Position numbers and translations under genes: made by a program. A DNA stretch of 17,461 nucleotides from Urbifossiella sp043733485 (GTDB lineage: Bacteria > Planctomycetota > Planctomycetia > Gemmatales > Gemmataceae), in contig JAYTGN010000070.1 of assembly GCA_043733485.1 (NCBI GenBank), positions 1 to 17,461 on the forward strand. The letters run 5' to 3'. Below the pieces are notes generated by a model. It did not search any database and had not been told where the DNA came from. It was given only the letters and a program-made list of their open reading frames with translations. The first letter of the stretch is position 1. Each line of letters begins with the position of its first letter. Positions 5,671 to 12,544 of this stretch are shown one piece after another.

Positions 5671-7479
5671 GTGCCCGTTGTCAACATATCCGCGTATCGA
5701 TTCGCGCCGCTCGAGGGTCTCAAGCCTTTGCGGGAACGCCTCATTGCGGATTGCCGCGAGTGGGGTCTGCGCGGCACGATTTTGCTCAGCACCGAGGGTA
5801 TCAACCTGTTCGTCGCCGGCCCCCGGCCCGAGATCGATCGGCTCCTCGAATTGCTGCAAGCGGTGCCGGGCCTCGAAGGACTCGAGCCCAAGGTGAGCGA
5901 AAGCCGCGAACAGCCGTTCACGCGGATGCTGGTGAAAATCAAGAAGGAGATCATCGCGTTTGGAATCGATGGCATCGACCCGGCTCGCAATCCTGCTCCT
6001 CGGCTCAACGCCATCGAACTCAAGCGCTGGCTCGACGAGGGGCGGCCCATCACGCTCCTCGATACGCGAAACGATTTTGAAGTTGCACTGGGAACGTTCC
6101 ATCGGGCAGTGCCGATCGGCATCCAGCACTTTCGCGAATTCCCCGATGCCGTGGCGAAGCTGCCGCCCTCGTCGCGCACGCAACCCATCGTGACTTTCTG
6201 CACCGGAGGCATCCGCTGCGAGAAGGCGGCACTCTACCTCCTTCAAAATGGCTTCGAGCAAGTCTTCCAACTCGACGGCGGCATCCTCAAGTACTTCGAG
6301 CAGTGCGGTAGCGAACACTTCCAGGGCGAGTGCTTCGTCTTCGACAAGCGGGTCGGACTCGCAGCCGATCTGGACGAATCGGGGCACGGATTTTGTTTCG
6401 TCTGCCAGAGCCTGTTGACGCCGCTCGAACTGGCGGACCCTCAGACGGTGCAAGGCGTCTCGTGTCCGCGGTGCTATCGGTCTCCGGAAGTGCAGCAGGC
6501 GCGGTCGCTGGCCGAGCGCCGCGCGAAGTTGCGCGAAGTGACCGACCCACTACCGGGGAAGCGACCGCAAAACAACTTACGCCCGCTGAGAATCCCCGCT
6601 CGCCACGATGGCTACTCGATGCTGGATTTCGTTTGCGAAGTGTTCGGCCACATTCCGCGCGACGAGTGGCGCGCCCGCTTCCTGGCGGAAGAAATCGTCG
6701 ATGCCGAGTACGGTCCCGTGGCCGAGTCGCAGGCAGTGCGGCCGGGCGAACGCTACTTCACGCGCGAACGGATGCAAATCGAGCCCGATGTGAATGCCGC
6801 GATTGAAATTCTGTACGAAGACGCAGCATTGATCGTTGTCGACAAACCTTCACCGTTGCCGATGCACCCGAGCGGGCGCTACCACCGCAACACGCTGCAG
6901 TGGATCATCCGCGAGGTGTACGCTCCGCAGAAGCCGCGACCGGCGCATCGGCTCGATGCCAACACGTCCGGTGTCGCGGTGTTCACGCGCACGGCGACCT
7001 TTGCCCGCGAGTTGCAGCCGCAGTTCGAACGGGGCGAGGTTCAGAAGCGCTACTTGACGCGGGCGATCGGCCATCCCCCTCGCGATCATTTTTCGTGCGA
7101 GTCCGCGATTGCGGCTCAGGCTGGCCCGTGCGGGTCGCGCATCGTGGATGAAGTTGCCGGGCTACCCGCCCGCACGGACTTCGAAGTGCTCGCGCGGTTC
7201 CCAGATGGCACGGCCCTCGTGATGGCCACGCCGCGAACGGGCCGAACCAACCAGATCCGCGTCCACCTTTGGCACCTCGGCTGGCCCATCGTGGGCGATG
7301 CCATGTACCGACCGGGCCACCAACTCGGAGACGTGCAAACGCTGGCGGTGGACGATGTCCCACTCTGCCTGCATGCTTGGCAACTGACGTTCGTTCATCC
7401 GCAGCACGGCAAGCCCGTGACGTTTGAAGCACCGCGGCCGCACTGGGCGCAGCCGGAAGCACCTCTGCTAACGCAGTAG
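5671..7479 (+). CDS. Fusion of TrhO-type rhodanese (tRNA U34 hydroxylase) and RluA-family pseudouridine synthase
   Basis: 602 residues in one uninterrupted frame, GTG start. Residues 1-275 match TrhO/UPF0176 (YceA): an N-terminal ferredoxin-like domain (VVNISAYRFAPL, LRGTILLSTEGINLFVAG), then a rhodanese domain with the loop CTGGIRC at 177-183, whose first Cys is the expected catalytic residue, then a probable zinc knuckle with CFVC (242-245) and CPRC (265-268). TrhO makes 5-hydroxyuridine at tRNA position 34. Residues about 310-365 resemble a small S4-like segment. Residues 370-600 are an RluA-type pseudouridine synthase with HRLDANTSG at 426-434 and catalytic Asp429, plus GRTNQIRVHLWHLGWPIVGD. 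RluA enzymes isomerise uridine in 23S rRNA or tRNA. Both active sites look intact, so the protein is probably bifunctional and cytoplasmic; the RNA target of the second half is unknown. It follows Uma2 by 42 bp. Confidence 0.9.
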   Translation: MPVVNISAYRFAPLEGLKPLRERLIADCREWGLRGTILLSTEGINLFVAGPRPEIDRLLELLQAVPGLEGLEPKVSESREQPFTRMLVKIKKEIIAFGIDGIDPARNPAPRLNAIELKRWLDEGRPITLLDTRNDFEVALGTFHRAVPIGIQHFREFPDAVAKLPPSSRTQPIVTFCTGGIRCEKAALYLLQNGFEQVFQLDGGILKYFEQCGSEHFQGECFVFDKRVGLAADLDESGHGFCFVCQSLLTPLELADPQTVQGVSCPRCYRSPEVQQARSLAERRAKLREVTDPLPGKRPQNNLRPLRIPARHDGYSMLDFVCEVFGHIPRDEWRARFLAEEIVDAEYGPVAESQAVRPGERYFTRERMQIEPDVNAAIEILYEDAALIVVDKPSPLPMHPSGRYHRNTLQWIIREVYAPQKPRPAHRLDANTSGVAVFTRTATFARELQPQFERGEVQKRYLTRAIGHPPRDHFSCESAIAAQAGPCGSRIVDEVAGLPARTDFEVLARFPDGTALVMATPRTGRTNQIRVHLWHLGWPIVGDAMYRPGHQLGDVQTLAVDDVPLCLHAWQLTFVHPQHGKPVTFEAPRPHWAQPEAPLLTQ

Positions 7480-8898
7480 CTCCTTCACCACTTTTCCTTC
7501 TTGTCCATCGAGAATGGTCAGTTCCGGGCCGGTGCGGCTGTACGTCAGCTTCTTGGCTTCCAGTCCGAAGAGGTGCATGAGCGTGGCGTGGAAGTCGTGG
7601 TGCGAGACTTTGTTCTCGACGGCGTGGTGGCCGAACTCGTCGGTCGCGCCGTAGATTTTGCCGCCCTTGAAGCCGCCGCCGGCGAACCACCACGAGTAGC
7701 CGAAGGTGTTGTGATCGCGGCCAACGCTTGCCAGGCCGGTATCGTTTTGAATCACGGGTAGCCGGCCCATCTCCCCGCCCCACGAAACGATCGTCGAATC
7801 GAGCAGGCCGCGCGCTTTCAAATCCTGCACGAGTGCCGCGGCGGGCTTGTCGGTCTTGCGGCACACGGCAGGCAGCGACGTGCGAAGCGAACCGTGCGTG
7901 TCCCACGCCTGGTCGCTGGTGAAGATTTGCACGAAGCGGACGCCGCGCTCGACGAGCCGGCGCGCGACCAGACACCGCGCTCCGTACTCCGCCGAAGCCG
8001 GGTCGTCCATCCCGTACATCGCCTTGGTCTTGATCGATTCGCGCGAGAGGTCGATGGCCTCCTTCGCAGCGGTCTGCATCTTGGCGGCGAGTTCGTAGCT
8101 GGCGATGCGGGCATCGAGGTCGTTCTCGCCAGGATGCGAGGCGAGGTGCTCGCGGTTCAACGCCGCGAGATAGTGGAGCAACTTCTCCTGCGGTTCGCCC
8201 TTCATTCCGGGCGGTGCGTCGAGGTTGGCGATGCGGGGCTCCTTCGAGCGGATCACGGTGCCCTGGTAAATCGAAGGCAGCCAACCGTTGGCCCAATGTT
8301 CGACGTTGCTCACGGGCGGGCTGGCGGGATCGGGCAGCGCGACGAACGCGGGGAGTTCCTGCGACTCGCAGCCGAGCCCATAGCAGAGCCAGCTTCCGAG
8401 CACCGGATGGCCGCTCTGGATGCGGCCCGTGTTCATCGCGTGAATCGCCTGCACGTGGTTGTTCACGGCATTCGTCATCGAACGCACGACGGTGATGTCG
8501 TCCGCGATGCGGGCGATGTTCGGGAGCAATTCCGATACGTCGATGCCGCTTTGGCCGTGCTTCTTGAACTTGAACGGGCTGCCGAGCACTTTGGAACTGG
8601 CCTGGGCGGCGTTGTCGTATTTGATGGTGCCGGGGAACGGCTTGCCGTCGAGTTCGTTGAGCTTGGGTTTGGGGTCGAGCAGGTCCATGTGGCTCGGCCC
8701 GCCCTGCATGAAGAGCGAGATCATGGCCTTCGCCTTCGGCGCGAAGTGCGGCGGCTTCGGCTTCAGGTCGAAGTGCTTGCGTTCGAGGTCGGGCTTGGCG
8801 GGTTCGCCGCGGAGTCGCTGTTGCTCCAGGAACGCGAGCGCGACGGTGCCGACGCCGTAGGTGGTGTTGTGCAGGAGTTCGCGACGATTGATGATCAT
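7468..8898 (-). CDS. DUF1501 domain-containing protein
   Basis: 476 residues, ATG at 8898. DUF1501 proteins belong to the alkaline phosphatase/sulfatase-like superfamily and are abundant in planctomycetes, nearly always beside a PSD1/DUF1553 cytochrome-like protein, as here. Recognisable blocks are ISLFMQGGPSHMDLLDPKP, PFKFKKHGQSGIDVSELLP, VRSMTNAVNNH, GARCLVARRLVERGVRFVQI, DQAWDTHG, TIVSWGGEMGR and GRDHNTFGYSWWFAGGGFKG. The N-terminus (INRRELLHNTTYGVGTVALAF) has a twin-arginine-like RR followed by a weak hydrophobic stretch, which suggests Tat export, as is common in the family. Enzymatic activity is unknown. The gene is third in the run, 19 bp after the lipoprotein gene. Its last 12 bp overlap the end of the convergent trhO-rluA gene. 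Confidence 0.92.
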   Translation of the reverse strand: MIINRRELLHNTTYGVGTVALAFLEQQRLRGEPAKPDLERKHFDLKPKPPHFAPKAKAMISLFMQGGPSHMDLLDPKPKLNELDGKPFPGTIKYDNAAQASSKVLGSPFKFKKHGQSGIDVSELLPNIARIADDITVVRSMTNAVNNHVQAIHAMNTGRIQSGHPVLGSWLCYGLGCESQELPAFVALPDPASPPVSNVEHWANGWLPSIYQGTVIRSKEPRIANLDAPPGMKGEPQEKLLHYLAALNREHLASHPGENDLDARIASYELAAKMQTAAKEAIDLSRESIKTKAMYGMDDPASAEYGARCLVARRLVERGVRFVQIFTSDQAWDTHGSLRTSLPAVCRKTDKPAAALVQDLKARGLLDSTIVSWGGEMGRLPVIQNDTGLASVGRDHNTFGYSWWFAGGGFKGGKIYGATDEFGHHAVENKVSHHDFHATLMHLFGLEAKKLTYSRTGPELTILDGQEGKVVKELLR

Positions 8899-8917
8899 GT
8901 TGTCTGCGACTCCAGGG

Positions 8918-9718
8918 TCATTTCACACGCTTGAGTTTGCCGCTAGGGTTCTTCGAGACAAGCTGGTCGGCAGTAATGCTCTCGATCTTGAATCGCTCTT
9001 CCGGCTCGCCATCCGCCTTCAGCACGAGTTCCCGCTTTTCGAATCGATACTTGTAGCGCTCGGTCATCTTTTTGTTGTCGTCAAGCCGAAGCAAACGGCC
9101 GTCTTCAGTGAATTCGGTGTCGCGATAGAACAGGCCGAAGAAATCCGTTACGCCTTCGACCCCTTGCCACTTTCCGACGATGGCTTTTGGGAACTCCTTC
9201 GCGTCCTGCGGCAGCGGGGCATTGAGGTCGCGCTTGAACGAGAGGATCGAAACATCGGGTCCGGGAGCGTTCTTGAAATCCGCAGGCGGCTCAGCCCCTC
9301 CTCGAACGAAATAGAGCTTGAGGCTGTCGCCATCGAGTTCGTAGATGCTCTTCACCTTGGACTCGTTCAAGCGACGCCAACTCTCAAGCACCTTGTGGCT
9401 CTTCGTTGAGTCGAGTTGAAATGTCTGTTCGCCGCCTCCGTCAAACACCATAACGTCGTCCTGAAATGACATCGTCAGCCCCTTGGGAGGCGTAGGCTCT
9501 TTCTTACCCTTGGATTCCGCCCATTCCAATTTCCACGTCCCTTGAATGAGCTCCAAGTCGGTCTTTTTGGGAGTCTGATTGTCCGGTGCGACGCCCTGTT
9601 CCTTGGACTGCACGACAGCGGGCTTTGTCTCAGGAACTTCTTTCGACGAGTCCTTCCCGCCGCAACCTGCGAGGGTGAAAAGCGCGAGGAAAGCTAACAA
9701 GCGGGCAAACGCGACCAT
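8918..9718 (-). CDS. TIGR03067-like planctomycete lipoprotein
   Basis: 266 residues from the ATG at 9718, chosen because GGAG lies 6 nt upstream. A GTG at 9742 is also in frame but sits almost on the upstream stop codon. The N-terminus MVAFARLLAFLALFTLAGC is a lipoprotein signal with lipobox LAGC and lipidated Cys19, so the protein should be membrane-anchored on the outer face of the cytoplasmic membrane or beyond. Around residue 50, LELIQGTWKLEWAESKGK and later DGDSLKLYFVRGG match the lipocalin-like TIGR03067 domain, a family amplified in Gemmata and relatives. A second, more diverged copy seems to begin at AIVGKWQGVEGVTDFFG in the C-terminal half. The function is unknown. It lies between the PSD1 and DUF1501 genes, with gaps of 25 and 19 bp, implying co-transcription. 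Confidence 0.82.
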   Translation of the reverse strand: MVAFARLLAFLALFTLAGCGGKDSSKEVPETKPAVVQSKEQGVAPDNQTPKKTDLELIQGTWKLEWAESKGKKEPTPPKGLTMSFQDDVMVFDGGGEQTFQLDSTKSHKVLESWRRLNESKVKSIYELDGDSLKLYFVRGGAEPPADFKNAPGPDVSILSFKRDLNAPLPQDAKEFPKAIVGKWQGVEGVTDFFGLFYRDTEFTEDGRLLRLDDNKKMTERYKYRFEKRELVLKADGEPEERFKIESITADQLVSKNPSGKLKRVK

Positions 9719-9724
9719 GAAGTT

Positions 9725-9728
9725 CTCC
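9725..9728 (-). promoter_or_regulatory. Ribosome binding site deciding the lipoprotein start
   Basis: The minus strand reads GGAG, six nucleotides before ATG at 9718-9716. The site lies downstream of the alternative GTG at 9742, so it favours the shorter form with the signal peptide at the very N-terminus. Confidence 0.65.
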
Positions 9729-9743
9729 GGAAAAGCGATCACG

Positions 9744-12338
9744 TCAATCCACGTACAAGAATCGATTGCTGCTCAACAGTGCCTGGCAGAACGCGGCTAG
9801 CGCCCTTGCTTCTGGCGTTTGCGGAACCGGCCCCTTCGGGTTCATCGGTGGCGGGGGTTGCTTCGCGAATGTCGCGGCTGTGTCCTTCAAGAACGCCAGC
9901 GCGCTCGCCTTCTCCTTCTCACTTACCTCGGCACCATAAGCCAGCTTCCAGGCGCGGGCCACCTGCAAAGACGGATCGGTGCCGGCTTCCTTTTTCACCC
10001 GCTCGGCGAACGCCTCCGCTTGCTGCATCACGAAGGAACCGTTCATCAGCATGAGCGATTGCGGGGTCGCGGTCGAACTGTTGCGGGCCTCGCAGTTCGG
10101 CTCCACGCGTGCCCAGTCGAATGTGTCCAGTACATTCAACGGCTTGGAGCGACGCACCTGGATGTAGACGCTGCGACGCGATTCCTCACCGGCCGGCACC
10201 GATTCATCGCCGAGGCGGTAGGCTGCGTCGCGGTTCGGCTTGCCGATGATGATGATCCCGGCGTCGTCCTCGACCACGGGCACCGGCGGGCCGAACATTT
10301 TGGGGTTCAGTTTGCCGCTGACGGCGAGCATGGCATCGCGAAGGGCTTCGGCTTCGACCCGACGCAGCGGGAAGCGGCCGAGCAATTTGTTGTCCGCATC
10401 GACGGTGTCTTTCTTCGCGTTGTGGGCGGACGATTGGCGGTACGCAGTGGAGGTGAGAATGAGCCGGTGCAGATGTTTGACGCTCCAGCCCTTCGCCATG
10501 AACTCCGCGGCCAACCAGTCCAGCAGTTCGGGGTGCGTGGGCCGTTCGCCGAGGCGGCCGAAGTCGCCGGGCGTCGGCACGAGGCCTCTACCGAAATGAT
10601 GCATCCAAATGCGATTCACGAGCACGCGGCTCGTGAGCGGATGCTTCGGATCCGTAAGCCAATTGGCCAGGGCGAGCCGCCGACCCGTGGTGCTGCTGGC
10701 CATTGGTGAGGGAGCATTCAACGGCAAGCTCGCATCGAGAATGTTCAGCCCGCCAGGCGCGATCTTGTCCTTGGGCTGCTCGATGTCGCCGCGGTTGAAC
10801 AGGAACGTCGGCGGAACCTGAGTCGGCGTCTCGGTCATCACGCGAACGAACTGCTCGACCGGCTTCATCGCGCGGACGGCGGTTGCCGCCTCGACTTGCT
10901 TCTTCAACTCGGCCGCAGCCTTCGGATCGTAAAGGTACAGCGAACCCGAATCGACGTTCAGGCTCGGGTGCTCCATCATCAGCTTCTTCTGCTCGGCCGT
11001 GCGTTTGGCCTCGGGCGTCTTGCGAGCCGCGCCCGCCTTCTCACGCATCTCCATCGGCAACTTCACGAGTTCCTTCTGAAACGTCGCCTCGATGTACTCG
11101 TCTTGCTTCTTCACATGTGCCTTGTCCATCAGCGCCGCTTCAACCTCCACGGCCGCGGCCGTTTTCTTATCCTCATCCGTGTAGAGTGAGACTTCGCGGG
11201 CCGCGGGCGGCTTCCACGCGGGCAGGTTGAACCCCGGCTCCAGGATTGCTCGCAGCCGATAGAAGTCCGCCTGTGGGATCGGGTCGTAGCGGTGGTTGTG
11301 GCACTGAGCGCACCCGACCGTCACGCCGAGAAAAGCGCTCGAGACGATCTTCACGGTGTCGGAGATCGTCTGGTTGCGGGCGAGTTTCTGATCGACGCCG
11401 GGCACGCCGCTCGGGTCGGGAGCCATCCGCAGGAAACCGGTGGCGACGAGCTTGTCCAAGTCGGCGGGCGTGAGGTTCGGGTACGGCGGCTTCACCATTT
11501 CGTCGCCGGCGAGTTGCTCCCGGATGAACTGATCGAACGGCTTGTCCGCGTTGAACGAACGGATGACGTAATCGCGGTACTTCCAGGCCGTGGGCCGCAC
11601 CGGGTCTTCGACCGAACCGCCTTCGGAGTCGGCATAGCCCGCAACATCGAGCCAGTGCCGAGCCCAGCGTTCGCCGTAGCGCGGCGAAGCGAGCAACCGC
11701 TCGACGGTCTTTTCGTAGGCGTCCGCTGAAGTGTCTTTCAGAAAAGCGTCGACTTCGTCCGGCGTCGGCGGAAGGCCGGTCAAATCGAACGAAACCCGAC
11801 GCAGCAGGGTGAGCTTGTCCGCGGGCGGCGCGAATGACAGCCCCTTGTCACTCAGCTTCGCGAGCAGCAAGGCGTCGATCGGATTGCGGCTTCCGGGAGG
11901 AATTGCGGGCCTGCGAACGGGCTGAAACGCCCACCACTTACGATCTTCGTCCGTGATTTGGAACCCTTTCGCCAGCGTCTCGGGCTCGGGAGCCTCGACC
12001 TTCGCACCGTCCGCAATCCAAGCCTTGAGTGTTGCGATCTCAGCGGTGGTCAGCTTCTTCTTACCGGGCGGCATGTCGCCGCTCGTCACGCGGTCGATTA
12101 GCAAGCTCTTCTCGGGTTTGCCGGAAACAAGGGACGGCCCCGAGTCGCCACCTTTGGCCAGGAAGCGGCTCAGCCGCACATCGAGGCCGGCCTTGAGTTT
12201 CTCGCCTTCACCGTGGCACTCGAAGCAATAAGCCTTGAGGATGGGCCGCACGTTCGCGTTGAAGCTCGGCGGATCGGCAGCGAGAAGCGGCCCCACGGAC
12301 GGCAACAATGCGAGCAGGGCGGCAGCGAATCGCAGCAT
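9744..12338 (-). CDS. PSD1 and planctomycete cytochrome C domain-containing protein (DUF1549/DUF1553)
   Basis: 864 residues. The ATG at 12338 was chosen because it begins a clean signal peptide (MLRFAAALLALLPSVGPLLA/ADP); a TTG 69 bp upstream would bury it. Domains in order: PSCyt1 with heme-type CFECH at residues 38-42 and MPPGKKKLT around 89-97; DUF1549/PSCyt2 at about 152-375 (FDLTGLPPTPDEVDAFL, SPRYGERWARHWLDVAGYAD), including a second heme-type CAQCH at 343-347; a Lys/Ala-rich linker; and DUF1553/PSD1 at about 550-825 (LALANWLTDPKHPLTSRVLV, RIWMHHFGRGLV, TSTAYRQSS). Exported; a redox role is inferred from the CxxCH motifs but the substrate is not known. It is first in the run PSD1, lipoprotein, DUF1501. 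The length is normal for the family, with no frameshift or missing domain. Confidence 0.93.
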   Translation of the reverse strand: MLRFAAALLALLPSVGPLLAADPPSFNANVRPILKAYCFECHGEGEKLKAGLDVRLSRFLAKGGDSGPSLVSGKPEKSLLIDRVTSGDMPPGKKKLTTAEIATLKAWIADGAKVEAPEPETLAKGFQITDEDRKWWAFQPVRRPAIPPGSRNPIDALLLAKLSDKGLSFAPPADKLTLLRRVSFDLTGLPPTPDEVDAFLKDTSADAYEKTVERLLASPRYGERWARHWLDVAGYADSEGGSVEDPVRPTAWKYRDYVIRSFNADKPFDQFIREQLAGDEMVKPPYPNLTPADLDKLVATGFLRMAPDPSGVPGVDQKLARNQTISDTVKIVSSAFLGVTVGCAQCHNHRYDPIPQADFYRLRAILEPGFNLPAWKPPAAREVSLYTDEDKKTAAAVEVEAALMDKAHVKKQDEYIEATFQKELVKLPMEMREKAGAARKTPEAKRTAEQKKLMMEHPSLNVDSGSLYLYDPKAAAELKKQVEAATAVRAMKPVEQFVRVMTETPTQVPPTFLFNRGDIEQPKDKIAPGGLNILDASLPLNAPSPMASSTTGRRLALANWLTDPKHPLTSRVLVNRIWMHHFGRGLVPTPGDFGRLGERPTHPELLDWLAAEFMAKGWSVKHLHRLILTSTAYRQSSAHNAKKDTVDADNKLLGRFPLRRVEAEALRDAMLAVSGKLNPKMFGPPVPVVEDDAGIIIIGKPNRDAAYRLGDESVPAGEESRRSVYIQVRRSKPLNVLDTFDWARVEPNCEARNSSTATPQSLMLMNGSFVMQQAEAFAERVKKEAGTDPSLQVARAWKLAYGAEVSEKEKASALAFLKDTAATFAKQPPPPMNPKGPVPQTPEARALAAFCQALLSSNRFLYVD

Positions 12339-12544
12339 GATCGGCGAGCCAGTGAGAAGAGATCGCAGGCAGAGTGGTATTGTCGCCGAGAATCGGTTCG
12401 GGTGCAAGTGGTTCGGATCGCCTTCTTTCGGGCCGGTTGCGCCGCCGAGGAAATCGGCAAATCCACTTCAACCTTCGTGATCGTCCTTGTCGGGCCACGT
12501 CCGCGCTGGCACTCTGAACACGAGACGCCACATTGGAGCCTGTC
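12339..12544. other. 206-bp divergent intergenic region between PSD1 and DPP-IV genes
   Basis: This is the longest non-coding stretch in the window and must hold promoters for both flanking genes. For the minus strand, TTGCAC (12402-12407) and GACAAT (12379-12384), 17 bp apart, are a weak promoter candidate that would start transcription near 12372, in front of the PSD1 ATG. For the plus strand no convincing -35/-10 pair was seen. No repeat, hairpin or small ORF with support was found. Confidence 0.5.
12535..12538 (+). promoter_or_regulatory. Ribosome binding site of the DPP-IV-like gene
   Basis: GGAG, six nucleotides before ATG at 12545. It supports that start over the in-frame TTG at 12533, which overlaps the site. 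Confidence 0.65.

Noticed and set aside
5131..6453. A 440-codon minus-strand open frame across Uma2 and the fusion gene
   Set aside because: It is antisense to two well-supported genes and has low-complexity composition with no family match.
6983..8296. A 437-codon minus-strand frame spanning the convergent gene ends
   Set aside because: It overlaps DUF1501 in another frame on the same strand and the fusion gene on the other, and is Arg/Pro-rich as expected for an out-of-frame reading.
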